DNA of 55,357 bases from Fusobacteriia bacterium 4572_74 (GCA_002084825.1 NBMF01000006.1:1-55357); one strand, 5' to 3'; shown: positions 40,688-50,646, counted from the stretch's first letter. A program made the numbers and translations. Notes: generated from the sequence alone by a model not told the origin.

Positions 40688-41163
40688 TATAGACTAGATA
40701 TTGTATTTACAGTAAAATAAACGATAATTCCGATTATCACAGCTCTTTTATCTGTTCCACCAATGGACCTCATTTCTTTTTCCATCTCTTCATTTAAAAC
40801 AGACTTACTTTCTATAATAGTTTTTGATTTTAAGTATCTCCTGTATACAAGATTATGAAGTAATCCTCCTGAAAGTAATCCAATAAATAAGGATGCTGCT
40901 CCTACCATTTGAGCTAGATCTGGCATATATTTACTTATGAACCCTCCTAGCATATGAACTAATAAAAAATAAGATATTCCTTCAAGGTAGCATTTTCTAT
41001 ATAGTAAATATAACCAATTCCCTAAAAATGCCCACCAAGACCATTTCCATGAAAAGCCTCCTGAAAGGTCTCCTTTTTCAAAGGAATCTTTATACCAATC
41101 TAAAGTTTTTTCTCTATTTTCTTTTTCACCTATATAGGCACTGATCAGTCTATCTTTATCCAC
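40687..41163 (-). CDS. DUF2628-like membrane protein
   Basis: FSWKWSWWAFLGNWLYLLYRKCYLEG. Confidence 0.65.
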   Translation of the reverse strand: MDKDRLISAYIGEKENREKTLDWYKDSFEKGDLSGGFSWKWSWWAFLGNWLYLLYRKCYLEGISYFLLVHMLGGFISKYMPDLAQMVGAASLFIGLLSGGLLHNLVYRRYLKSKTIIESKSVLNEEMEKEMRSIGGTDKRAVIIGIIVYFTVNTISSL

Positions 41164-41909
41164 TATTTATCCCCCTTATGCCGTTGATATACGGCTGTTT
41201 TCAGTTCTTTTATATATTCTGTTTTTTTAGGCATATCTGTAGCAGTCGCATCAGCTATAGATTTTTTTATATCATAGGGAACTCTCACCAATGATGTTAG
41301 TGTAGGTGAAGATTTCCATGATTGATAATACCCTTCTATTATAGCATAAGATGCTTGAGGAATCTCTAATGGGTTTCCTACACTGCCTACATTAAATAAA
41401 CTTTTCCCTCTAAAATTATCTATAAAAGCTCCATGAATATCTCCATATCCTACTATATCCGAAAAATTTTTTAAATCACTAGGTGGTTCAAATAATTTCA
41501 TTTTTTCATCCGTAGTATTAGTAATATATGTTCTTTGAAAAAGATCTTTAGGTGATGCATGGAACAATCTTACTAATTTACCACTAATATAAAATTCTAA
41601 ATAAAGGGGTAGATTTTTTATATATTCCAATCTTTCCTCCCCTAATTTATTTTTATGCCATTCTAATTCTTTAGAAATATTTTTTTTAGTAACATAATAA
41701 TCCCAGTTCCCTTTAACTACCCATTCACAATTTTCTCTAACTGTATCAACTACACTTGCCGAACTAGGACCTTTTCCTATAAGGTCTCCTAAACAAAATA
41801 TTCTTTCTATTCCTCTGTTTTTTATATCTTCTAGTACCGCTGAAAGAGCTGGTAAATTTCCATGTATATCTGAAATAATAGCTATTTTTTCTATTTTTCT
41901 CACCTCCAA
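41163..41909 (-). CDS. Metallophosphoesterase family protein
   Basis: IAIISDIHGNLPAL, CLGDLIGKGP, VGSVGNP. Confidence 0.9.
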   Translation of the reverse strand: MEVRKIEKIAIISDIHGNLPALSAVLEDIKNRGIERIFCLGDLIGKGPSSASVVDTVRENCEWVVKGNWDYYVTKKNISKELEWHKNKLGEERLEYIKNLPLYLEFYISGKLVRLFHASPKDLFQRTYITNTTDEKMKLFEPPSDLKNFSDIVGYGDIHGAFIDNFRGKSLFNVGSVGNPLEIPQASYAIIEGYYQSWKSSPTLTSLVRVPYDIKKSIADATATDMPKKTEYIKELKTAVYQRHKGDK

Positions 41910-42065
41910 CTCTGCTTGTATAAAAAAAACTGTAAGAATCTACAGTTTTAATTCTTTTATTTTTTAAATAATTCTCCTCTTTTGATGAATAAAATAAACC
42001 CCATTACTATTTATATACCTCAGTTTTAATGATTTATCAAGGTGTTAATTAAAATTTATAAATCA

Positions 42066-42106
42066 ATAAAAACTTATCTACTCAATTTTGAATAGATGAG
42101 TTTTTA
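42066..42106 (-). terminator. Terminator after EamA gene
   Basis: AAACTTATCTACTCA...TGAATAGATGAGTTTTT. Confidence 0.65.
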
Positions 42107-42115
42107 TATTTAATA

Positions 42116-43024
42116 TTAATTTATTTTTAACTTAGTTATTTTAATTATAGAAAAAACCATAATACTCATACTTAACCATTGAAATGGAGATAAAATATTT
42201 CCATTGAAAAGGTAATCAAATAAGATACTTGAAATAGGAAATGAAAGTTCACAAATTGTAGCTACATTTGCCTTTACATGTCTCAATCCATAATAATATA
42301 TAAATGCTGCTCCACTTCCACTAGTCAATCCAATGATTATAAATATATACCAGTTAAGAGTAGTTATTTTAGAAAATTCACCAAAGTTATTACTTAAAAC
42401 ATTTATAACTAAAAGAATTAATGTCGTAAGTCCATATCTAAAAAACAATGTCTGTTTATGTGTAATTGTAGAAACCATTCTTTTCCCAAAAACAGTAGAA
42501 CTTCCAAAGGCAAAGGCTGCAATTATAGCATACATAGATGCTTCTAAAATATTTTGATGTTCAATATCAAATGGATTATTAAATTCAAAAGTTAAAAAAT
42601 AACCGGCTGTTAAAGCTAATATAGCCCATACAGCAAATTTTTTAGCTATCTTTTCTTTGAGAATAAATCTAGCTAAAATAATGGCAAATAATGGCTGTAA
42701 TTTTTGCAGAAGTGTTACTATTGTCAAATGCTGAAAATTTAATAAAAATAGTGCTTTTACTATGGATAGTGTGCCTATAGCTCCTCCAAAGACTGCAATT
42801 AAAGTCATAAATATATAGTCATACTTAGTAAATTTTTTTAAAACTCTATACTCCTTATAAAATATAAAGTTCATTGCTATAAAGGGCAGCAGATGGAGCA
42901 TAAACACCACAAATTTTGTATCTAGGTTGTATAGACGTGGTGTAAGAACTATCCCATCTAATCCCCATAAACTAGCGGCTAAAATTATTGCTAACCCACC
43001 TATTTTGCTCTTTCTTTCTTCCAT
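42116..43024 (-). CDS. EamA-family transporter, candidate riboflavin transporter
   Basis: 10-TM EamA repeat protein; preceded by FMN riboswitch. Confidence 0.85.
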   Translation of the reverse strand: MEERKSKIGGLAIILAASLWGLDGIVLTPRLYNLDTKFVVFMLHLLPFIAMNFIFYKEYRVLKKFTKYDYIFMTLIAVFGGAIGTLSIVKALFLLNFQHLTIVTLLQKLQPLFAIILARFILKEKIAKKFAVWAILALTAGYFLTFEFNNPFDIEHQNILEASMYAIIAAFAFGSSTVFGKRMVSTITHKQTLFFRYGLTTLILLVINVLSNNFGEFSKITTLNWYIFIIIGLTSGSGAAFIYYYGLRHVKANVATICELSFPISSILFDYLFNGNILSPFQWLSMSIMVFSIIKITKLKIN

Positions 43025-43043
43025 TTTTTTTCCTCCTAATAAA

Positions 43044-43070
43044 AAAATACCCTAAGTAAACTTAGGGCAT
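43044..43070 (-). terminator. Riboswitch expression-platform terminator
   Basis: GCCCTAAG-TTTA-CTTAGGGT then T7 on minus strand. Confidence 0.75.
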
Positions 43071-43111
43071 TAAAATTTAGGATATTTATTCCAATTTTTT
43101 AAATAACTTCT

Positions 43112-43209
43112 ATCATCCAGACTTTACTGTCGGTATCAGAATTTCACTGATTCAGCCTAGGCTTGCGGACTCTTACCGCCGGTAGGGAATCAAACCCTGC
43201 CCCGAAGTT
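43112..43209 (-). promoter_or_regulatory. FMN riboswitch (RFN element)
   Basis: Minus strand: CTTCGGGGCAGGGTTTGATTCCCTACCGGCGGTAAGAGTCCGCAAGCC...GACAGTAAAGTCTGGATGA, matching RFN consensus blocks. Confidence 0.95.
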
Positions 43210-43304
43210 TTATACAATTTATTATTATTATAAACTATATCAATTTATTCTGTCAACATTATTTATTATAGTAAGTCATAGTTTCTAGTAGGTCTCTACC
43301 AATA

Positions 43305-44621
43305 TCATCTATCGAATAATTTTATAAATATTTCTAAATTCCCATAAAAATGAACATGTGGATATCCCGCTATAATTTTATCTTTCTCATAACCACACGA
43401 CCATCTTTTCCCATTTTTTTTCTTTAATTCAAAATATAATTTTTTTTCATTTATATCATAGATATCTGAATAGTGAAATTCATGGCATCTCCCAGTTATT
43501 TCATCCTTACTTTTATAATTCACATATCCAAACCTTCTGATATTAAGTTTAGATTTCATTTCTATTTTTATATCTAATAGTCCACACATAGGATCAAAAT
43601 CACCATTTAACTGTTTTATTCCATTTGTAAGGTACATGAAACCTCCACACTCAGCATAGATAGGCATTTCCTTAGAAACCTTCCTTATATCCTCCATCAT
43701 AGAGGTATTTCCATATAATTTTTTACTGAATATCTCTGGGTATCCTCCTCCTAAATATATATAATCTAGGTTAGGTGGCAGGTGGAGATCATTTGTAGGA
43801 GAAAACTCTACTATTTCCATCCCTGTATACTCCATAAGTTTCAAGTTTTCAGAATAATAAAATGAAAATGCCCTATCCTTTGCCACTCCTACTCTCTTCC
43901 CTTTAAACCTATCTTTTAGATGTTCAGCTGGATTTTTAAGTTCTACAGCGTCTTTCCCATCCTCTGCAATCTCTAATATCTTATCTAAATCTATATACTT
44001 TCTTGCCATATCCTTTAATATCTCGATCTTTTCATTCAGATCCTCTATCTCACTGGCCTGCTGTAACCCAAGATGACGCTCACCTATAGATACCCTGTCA
44101 TCCTTTGGAAAATATCCTACACATGGAATTTCGGTATACCTCTCTATTCCTTCTCTCAAAAGATTATATAATCCCTCACTTCCGACATTATTTAATATAA
44201 CTCCTCTTATCTTTACTCTCGGATCTAAATTTTTAAATCCCAATACTGTGGCTGCAATACTTGTAGAAGTCCCTTTTCCACTGACTACCAATATTATAGG
44301 AATATCTAAAACACGAGACAGATGAGCACTGCTGTAATTATCTAATTCATGGTTTAATCCGTCATAAAGGCCCATAACTCCCTCTATTACGCTAATTTTT
44401 TTAGCATTTTTAGAGAATATATATTTCACTGCCTCTTCACCCATCATAAAAAGATCCAAATTATTAGATGGATTTTTAGTTATAAATTCATGAAATTTTG
44501 GATCGATATAATCAGGGCCTGCCTTAAAAGGTGACACCCCTTCTAAAGCACCCATTATAGCTGTACTGATTGTTGTTTTTCCCGCTCCGCTAGATGTTCC
44601 GGCAATAAGTATTTTTTTCAT
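43305..44621 (-). CDS. cbiA: Cobyrinate a,c-diamide synthase
   Basis: ILIAGTSSGAGKTT, GPDYIDPKFH, YLGGGYPE, YAECGGFMYL. Confidence 0.94.
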   Translation of the reverse strand: MKKILIAGTSSGAGKTTISTAIMGALEGVSPFKAGPDYIDPKFHEFITKNPSNNLDLFMMGEEAVKYIFSKNAKKISVIEGVMGLYDGLNHELDNYSSAHLSRVLDIPIILVVSGKGTSTSIAATVLGFKNLDPRVKIRGVILNNVGSEGLYNLLREGIERYTEIPCVGYFPKDDRVSIGERHLGLQQASEIEDLNEKIEILKDMARKYIDLDKILEIAEDGKDAVELKNPAEHLKDRFKGKRVGVAKDRAFSFYYSENLKLMEYTGMEIVEFSPTNDLHLPPNLDYIYLGGGYPEIFSKKLYGNTSMMEDIRKVSKEMPIYAECGGFMYLTNGIKQLNGDFDPMCGLLDIKIEMKSKLNIRRFGYVNYKSKDEITGRCHEFHYSDIYDINEKKLYFELKKKNGKRWSCGYEKDKIIAGYPHVHFYGNLEIFIKLFDR

Positions 44622-44760
44622 TTTTCCCCCTATTCTAGGAATGTAGATATTCCTATAAATCTTAATACTAAAATTATACGATTCATTGGTAACTTTTGTA
44701 AAGATTATTAGATAAAAAAAAAAAAAAAGATTAGGATTATCTAGTCTTTAGCTGGTTTTA

Positions 44761-44814
44761 TTAAATATTTTTATTTCTTTTTCTAATCGTTGCACCTGAA
44801 CCAATCTTTTTCAT
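44761..44814 (-). CDS. Candidate 17-aa basic microprotein/leader peptide upstream of cbiA
   Basis: GAGGAGTGTAAAC-ATG; MKKIGSGATIRKRNKNI; followed by a weak stem and T14. Confidence 0.45.
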   Translation of the reverse strand: MKKIGSGATIRKRNKNI

Positions 44815-44835
44815 GTTTACACTCCTCTTTTTAAA

Positions 44836-44857
44836 TTGTGCTATATTTATCGCACAA
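44836..44857. promoter_or_regulatory. Operator-like inverted repeat
   Basis: TTGTGC-N10-GCACAA. Confidence 0.45.
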
Positions 44858-45011
44858 AAAAAATACATGAATAAATAAAATGAAAAAATTAATTGTACAT
44901 ATAGAGGACATACAATTTTTGAAAAATATGACAAATATTACTTCCAGTCTTCAAGATGTAAAAACTTAACATTTTTATGCTATAATATAGTTAAATAAAA
45001 AATAAAATAGG

Positions 45012-45755
45012 ATGGAACAAATTATGATAGATAGAAATTCAAGAGTGCCAATTTATGTACAGATAGAAAAGTACTTTTTAGATATTATAAATAGAAAAGA
45101 GATAAAACCAGGAGAACTTTTCCCCTCTGAAACGACACTAAGTAAGGAACTAGAAGTAAGCAGAATGACCATTAGGCAGGCTATAAATAACTTAGTTTTA
45201 AATGGATATTTAGAGAGAAGCAGGGGAAAAGGAACCTTTGTTTTGGAGAGAAATCTAGAAAAATTAGAACTTCCCCTAGATAAACTGAGAAACTTCTCAA
45301 GGGAAGTGCAGAAATCAGGAAAGATCCCCAAAAATACTGTAGTAGAATTTAAGCTAGTAGAAGCTAGTGAGGAAATTGCCCAGATTCTAAAGATAAAAAA
45401 AGGAGAGAGAGTTTACTATATGGAGAGACTCAGATGTCTGGGAGATATTCCTGCCGTATTGGAGCAGACCTATATGAGATATGATCTCTTTGAAGATCTT
45501 ACAGAAGATGTCATAATGGCCTCCAAATATAAATATATCAAAGAAAAAGGGTATAAAATTAAGGAAAGTAAAAGAGAGATACTAGCTGAAGTTCCCCTAG
45601 GGGATGTAGCTGCTCTTCTTAAACTAAAAAGAAATGAACCAGTACTTAAAGCAAAATCAGTGACCTATTTAATAGATGGTACTCCCTTTGAGTATTCAGA
45701 AATAAGCTACAATCAAAATAAGTACAAGTTTACTTTAGTGGCCGAATATGATTAG
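45012..45755 (+). CDS. GntR-family (HutC/UTRA) transcriptional regulator
   Basis: wHTH LFPSETTLSKELEVSRMTIRQAINNLVLNGYLERSRGKGTFV plus UTRA domain. Confidence 0.92.
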   Translation: MEQIMIDRNSRVPIYVQIEKYFLDIINRKEIKPGELFPSETTLSKELEVSRMTIRQAINNLVLNGYLERSRGKGTFVLERNLEKLELPLDKLRNFSREVQKSGKIPKNTVVEFKLVEASEEIAQILKIKKGERVYYMERLRCLGDIPAVLEQTYMRYDLFEDLTEDVIMASKYKYIKEKGYKIKESKREILAEVPLGDVAALLKLKRNEPVLKAKSVTYLIDGTPFEYSEISYNQNKYKFTLVAEYD

Positions 45756-45780
45756 ATCTGTTCAACAAAAAAACTTTTTG

Positions 45781-45825
45781 TTGACAGATTTGATTTTTTT
45801 TATTATTATTTAATTGTCTAGACAA
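45781..45825 (+). promoter_or_regulatory. Promoter and GntR-type operator of the alpha-glucoside operon
   Basis: TTGACA-17-TATTAT followed by palindrome TTGTCTAGACAA (45814-45825). Confidence 0.7.
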
Positions 45826-45904
45826 CTAGATGATGTCGTTAACCTTTTAACAAAAAATTTAGAACGTATAATTTGAAATTTAATTATTCAAAAGGAGTGT
45901 AATT

Positions 45905-47143
45905 ATGGAAAGTAAATTTAATATTGTGTTAGTTGGTGGTGGATCAACGTGGACACCAGGAATCTTAAAGGCTATTTGTAAGAAAAAGGGGGATTTCCCT
46001 CTGGCAAAGATTGTACTTTATGATGTAGATGAAAATAGACAAGAACCAATTGGACAGTTTGGTGAGATTCTATTTAAAGAAGACTACCCTGAGTGTGAGT
46101 TTATCTATACAACAGATAAAAAAGTAGCTTTTACAGAGATGGACTACGTGTTCTGTCAGATGAGAACTGGTGGATATACTATGAGAGAGTTGGATGAGAA
46201 GATTCCTCTAACTGAAGGTGTAGTAGGACAGGAGACTTGTGGCCCAGGTGGATTTGCATATGGAATGAGATCTATAAGAGATATGATAGCACTTGTAAAT
46301 GATGTAAGATCTATAATTCTTAATATCTGTGACCAGCCAGTAAATTTATTGAGGTCATATGGAAGACTGCTTAATATTGATCCAAATGAATTAGAACCTG
46401 TATACTTTGGTCTTAACCACTTTGGATGGTTTACAAACCTTTATAACAAAGATGGAGTTGATATGGTACCAAAGCTTAAGGAGATCATTACATCTAAAGG
46501 GTTTATTCCTGTAGATGCTGAGCAGAGAGATCAATCTTGGCTAGATACATATTCAATGGTAAGAGATATGCTGGTAGATTTTCCTGAGTATCTACCAAAT
46601 ACATATCTTCAATACTATCTATATCCAGAATATAAGGCAGCTAAGCTTGATTCTAACTACACAAGAGCAAATGAAGTAATGGATGGAAGAGAAAAGAGAG
46701 TATTTGAAGAATGTAGAGCCGCTGTAAAAGCTGGAACAACTAAGCTTTCAAGTGTTGTCCACAACGATGCCCATGGAGATATGATCGTAGAGGTAGCTGA
46801 ATCCATAGCATACAATAAGAATAAGACATACATTGTAATCATGCAAAATAATGGTCTGATAGAAAATATACCTAATGATGCTATGGTAGAGGTAGCAGCA
46901 TCCCTTGGAATAAATGGACCTAAGCCTTATGGTGTAGGAAAGGTCGATACCTTCTACAAGGCTATGATAGAAAACCAATTTGCTTATGAGAGACTCACTG
47001 TAGAAGCTTATTTCGAAGGTTCATATAACAAAGCACTTAAGGCGCTTACATTAAACAGGACTGTAATAGATGCAAAAAAAGCAAGAAGAGTTCTTGATAA
47101 GCTTATTGAAGCTAATAAAGACTATTGGCCAGCACTAGTGTAA
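45905..47143 (+). CDS. GH4 family 6-phospho-alpha-glucosidase with apparent internal deletion
   Basis: LVGGGSTWTPGI, GVVGQETCGPGGFAYGMRS, LNICDQPV, GLNHFGWF; NYxNPA segment absent. Confidence 0.88.
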   Translation: MESKFNIVLVGGGSTWTPGILKAICKKKGDFPLAKIVLYDVDENRQEPIGQFGEILFKEDYPECEFIYTTDKKVAFTEMDYVFCQMRTGGYTMRELDEKIPLTEGVVGQETCGPGGFAYGMRSIRDMIALVNDVRSIILNICDQPVNLLRSYGRLLNIDPNELEPVYFGLNHFGWFTNLYNKDGVDMVPKLKEIITSKGFIPVDAEQRDQSWLDTYSMVRDMLVDFPEYLPNTYLQYYLYPEYKAAKLDSNYTRANEVMDGREKRVFEECRAAVKAGTTKLSSVVHNDAHGDMIVEVAESIAYNKNKTYIVIMQNNGLIENIPNDAMVEVAASLGINGPKPYGVGKVDTFYKAMIENQFAYERLTVEAYFEGSYNKALKALTLNRTVIDAKKARRVLDKLIEANKDYWPALV

Positions 47144-47264
47144 TTTACATAATTATACATACATGTTATGATGCAACTAACATACTTTTTCTATAGAATT
47201 GCATAAAAAATAATTTCATTGTAATTTTTATAAGAGGTATTGTTTGTAAAGGGGGAAAGAAGAA

Positions 47265-48788
47265 ATGATTATAAAAGATAAAGTTATGAAATATCTGCAG
47301 GATTTTGGAAGAAGTTTAATGCTTCCTATAGCACTTCTTGCAGCAGTGGGAATATTATTTGGATTTACAGCAGCACTTTCTAGACCACAGATAAAAGAAA
47401 TCCTTCCGTTTCTAAATGGCGGAGGAGTTGCATATGGACTTTTTCTAATAAGAACAATGAGTATAAAGGTGTTTGGATTAATTCCAGTATTATTTGCAAT
47501 ATCTATATCTCTTGGACTTGCTAAAAGAGAAAAAGAGATAGCGGCACTGGCTGGTTTTGTGTGCTATTATATATTAATGTGGAGTGCAGGATACATGGTA
47601 GCTTCAGACTATATTACATTCCCGCCATCAGCTCTTGGTAATTCACTGGGACTTGGCGGAATACCTGAAATGGGTGCTGTGGGAGGAATGATAGCGGGTA
47701 TGTTAACTGCCAGTATCCACAACAAGTACTATAATATAGAACTACCTGTGGCAATTGCTTTCTTTGGAGGTAAAAGATTTGTAGCTATCGCTGTAATCAT
47801 TGCGGGAGCGATACTAGGGCAGATAATTCCATTTATCTGGCTTCCCGTAAGTAACGCTATACAGGTTGTAGGTATTGAAATTGCAAGCTTAGGACTCTTT
47901 GGTACATTTCTATATGGTTTCTTAGAGAGATTACTGATTCCTACAGGATTACATCACATTATAAATGGTATTTTCAGAACTACAGCAGTAGGCGGGGAGC
48001 TAAATGGTACTGTGGGAGTATGGAATATCTTCTTTGAATACTTTGGAAAGGTAGATATAAATGAATTGAAGAAATACACTAGATTCCTAGCTCAAGGGAA
48101 AATCCCTTATATGGTCTTTGGTCTGCCTGCAGCAGCTCTTGCAATGTACAAAACAGCTCCAGAATCTAAGAAAAAGGGGATAGAAGCTCTTCTTATTGCA
48201 GGGGTGTTAGCCTCTATGACTACGGGAATTACTGAGCCTCTAGAGTTTACTTTCTTGTTCATTGCCCCTGTATTATTCCTATTCCACTCGGTAATGGCAG
48301 GAATTTCCTTCTTATTAATGGATCTTCTGAATGTAGGTATAGGAAATACTCAGGGAGGACTTATTGATTTATTTGTATACGGTACTCTTGTACCAGGATC
48401 AAACTGGATTTATCCGGTGGTAGTAGGTCTGGCTTACTCTGTAATATATTTCTTCGCGTTCAAATACTACTTCCTTACTAAGGGAATAACAATAGACGGA
48501 GGAGTAGATGACACAGTCGTAGTATCTAAGAATAAAGCAGCAAATGCGGATGGAAAGCTGGCTACAATCATAGAGGGGTTAGGTGGAAATAATAACATTG
48601 TATCTGTGGACAACTGCTTTACAAGACTGAGATTAGAAGTAAAGGATTCTAATAGTTTGGATGTACCTTTATTAAAGTCTACAGGAGCAGTAGGAGTAAA
48701 CGTAATTTCAGATACTCAGGTACAAATCATCTATGGTCCAAAGGTAAACATTATTGCAAGTGGAATAAAAGAATATTTGGGACATTAA
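47265..48788 (+). CDS. PTS alpha-glucoside transporter subunit IICB
   Basis: IIC membrane domain (TGITEPLEFTFLF) and IIB domain with VDNCFTRLRLEV active-site Cys. Confidence 0.92.
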   Translation: MIIKDKVMKYLQDFGRSLMLPIALLAAVGILFGFTAALSRPQIKEILPFLNGGGVAYGLFLIRTMSIKVFGLIPVLFAISISLGLAKREKEIAALAGFVCYYILMWSAGYMVASDYITFPPSALGNSLGLGGIPEMGAVGGMIAGMLTASIHNKYYNIELPVAIAFFGGKRFVAIAVIIAGAILGQIIPFIWLPVSNAIQVVGIEIASLGLFGTFLYGFLERLLIPTGLHHIINGIFRTTAVGGELNGTVGVWNIFFEYFGKVDINELKKYTRFLAQGKIPYMVFGLPAAALAMYKTAPESKKKGIEALLIAGVLASMTTGITEPLEFTFLFIAPVLFLFHSVMAGISFLLMDLLNVGIGNTQGGLIDLFVYGTLVPGSNWIYPVVVGLAYSVIYFFAFKYYFLTKGITIDGGVDDTVVVSKNKAANADGKLATIIEGLGGNNNIVSVDNCFTRLRLEVKDSNSLDVPLLKSTGAVGVNVISDTQVQIIYGPKVNIIASGIKEYLGH

Positions 48789-48792
48789 ATTA

Positions 48793-48823
48793 AAAAGGAT
48801 AGATTTTATCTATCCTTTTTAAT
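48793..48823 (+). terminator. Intrinsic terminator
   Basis: AAAAAGGATAGA-TTTTA-TCTATCCTTTTT. Confidence 0.85.
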
Positions 48824-48940
48824 TGTTTTATTACTTGGATTATAATAAAAACTATAGGATTAAAAATAGTAAAAAAGATTGAAGTGTGATCATACATTTT
48901 TAAAATTAAGTTGTTTTTTCTATAAAATGGAGGATGTAAT

Positions 48941-49897
48941 ATGAAGATTGTTATAGCAATTGATTCCTTTAAGGGAAGTCTTAGCTCCTTTGAGCTAGGA
49001 GAGGCCATTGAAAAAGGAATCAAGAGAGTCTATTCAGATGCAGAAGTAAAGAAGGTTCCCATTGCAGATGGAGGAGAGGGAACTGTAGAAGCGCTTGTAG
49101 ATGGAACCGGAGGTAGGTTTGTGGACATGGAGGTCAAGGGCCCCCTCATGAAACCTATAGATGCCAGATACGGAATAATGGGAAATGATAAGACTGCGGT
49201 CATAGAAATGGCCTCGGCTTCGGGACTTCCTCTGATAAAGTTAGAGGAAAGAAATCCGCGAAAAACAACGACCTATGGAACGGGTGAACTTATTAAGGAT
49301 GCCATCCAAAAGGGTTGCAGGGAATTTATCATAGGAATCGGCGGCAGTGCCACTAATGATGCAGGGCTTGGAATGTTGCAGGCGCTTGGCTATAAATTCT
49401 TTGATAAGAAAGGACGGAAACTGGGAGCAGGCGGTGAGATCATGGAACAGGAGTTAGGGAAGGATGTGGCAGAGATCCCAGGAGCAGGTGCAGCAGGGGG
49501 CCTCGGTGGAGGCTTTCTTGCCTTTTTAGAGGGAGAGCTTAGACCTGGTATTGATATAGTTTTTGAAAAGGTTAAGCTTGCTCAGGAGATAGAGGGAGCG
49601 GACTTCGTCATAACCGGAGAGGGAAGAATAGACTTCCAGTCGGTTATGGGAAAAGCTCCAACAGGGGTATCCAAGCTGTGCCAAAAATATGGAATACCTG
49701 TAATAGCAATAGCGGGATGTGTGGCAGATGATGCGGATGCAGTACATGACTACGGGATAGAGGCACTCTTCTCTGCAATAAACTATCCTATATCTCTAGA
49801 GGAAGCCATGAGCAGAGACAGGGCGAGAACCTTTGTAGAGAAAAATAGCGAAGAGATATTCAGGCTCATAAGAGTGTGCGAAAAAAAGTTTGGTTAG
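48941..49897 (+). CDS. Glycerate kinase (GlxK/GarK family)
   Basis: IDSFKGSLSS, PIADGGEGTVEAL, GIGGSATNDAGLGMLQALGY, TGEGRIDFQS. Confidence 0.93.
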   Translation: MKIVIAIDSFKGSLSSFELGEAIEKGIKRVYSDAEVKKVPIADGGEGTVEALVDGTGGRFVDMEVKGPLMKPIDARYGIMGNDKTAVIEMASASGLPLIKLEERNPRKTTTYGTGELIKDAIQKGCREFIIGIGGSATNDAGLGMLQALGYKFFDKKGRKLGAGGEIMEQELGKDVAEIPGAGAAGGLGGGFLAFLEGELRPGIDIVFEKVKLAQEIEGADFVITGEGRIDFQSVMGKAPTGVSKLCQKYGIPVIAIAGCVADDADAVHDYGIEALFSAINYPISLEEAMSRDRARTFVEKNSEEIFRLIRVCEKKFG

Positions 49898-49987
49898 AGT
49901 AATAAAGTAATATAAAAGGCATTAATTAAGACAGTAGTTAAATTTAATTTGAGAGGACACCTCTGTTTAATTTAAGATTTTTTTTGA

Positions 49988-50205
49988 TTAACTACTTATA
50001 AACGTTTCTTCTGCATTTAATAAATGAAAGATAATTCTTAATAATTTAGTAGCTCTATGACTCATAGCTTCTTTTATTTTCTTATCTAAAAGATCTATTT
50101 CATATTGGGTATGTTGAACTAGTCTTATTCTTCATATTAATCCTAAAGGTTTTAAAGCGATTAGAAGGTTCGGGTTTTACGCCCGTAACATTAAAAGTAC
50201 TCTTA
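49988..50205 (-). pseudogene. Degenerate C-terminal ORF fragment, possibly transposase-derived
   Basis: Frame reads NPNLLIALKPLGLI*RIRLVQHTQYEIDLLDKKIKEAMSHRATKLLRIIFHLLNAEETFISS*, no start, in-frame stops. Confidence 0.35.
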
Positions 50206-50335
50206 AAGATAAATTTAAATTCCTTTTTTTATGCAATTTTTCTAAAAATTGATTGCTTAAAACTTATCTTTGAACTTCAAATACTACTTTATTGTAAATT
50301 TCTAACGATATTCACTTTTATAATTTCTTTGATAA

Positions 50336-50374
50336 TAAAAAATACTCTCATATAAATTTGAGAGTATTTTTTAT
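50336..50374. terminator. Bidirectional terminator
   Basis: AAAAATACTCTCA...TGAGAGTATTTTT. Confidence 0.8.
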
Positions 50375-50427
50375 ATTGCATTGTATCTTAGCTGTAAGGT
50401 ATCTAAAATAATTTCTATAAATCTTAT

Positions 50428-50646
50428 TTATTTCATTATTATTCCCACAATAAGTAAACCAATAGTAAACAATAATAATTTATAATTATTGTCGTCTACA
50501 CCATTATCATTTTCTAAATCGTATATTTTTTCATGTAAATTTTGATTTTTTTTTATTAAATCTTCATTTTCTTTTCTAAATTCCTTAATTTCTTTCATTA
50601 CTGTTTTTAACTCTTTTTCAAGAATTTCATATTTTAATTTTGTCAT
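50428..50646 (-). CDS. Small coiled-coil protein with C-terminal TM helix
   Basis: 72 aa, heptad-like N-terminus, LLLFTIGLLIVGIIM C-terminus, RBS AAGGAG. Confidence 0.6.
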   Translation of the reverse strand: MTKLKYEILEKELKTVMKEIKEFRKENEDLIKKNQNLHEKIYDLENDNGVDDNNYKLLLFTIGLLIVGIIMK

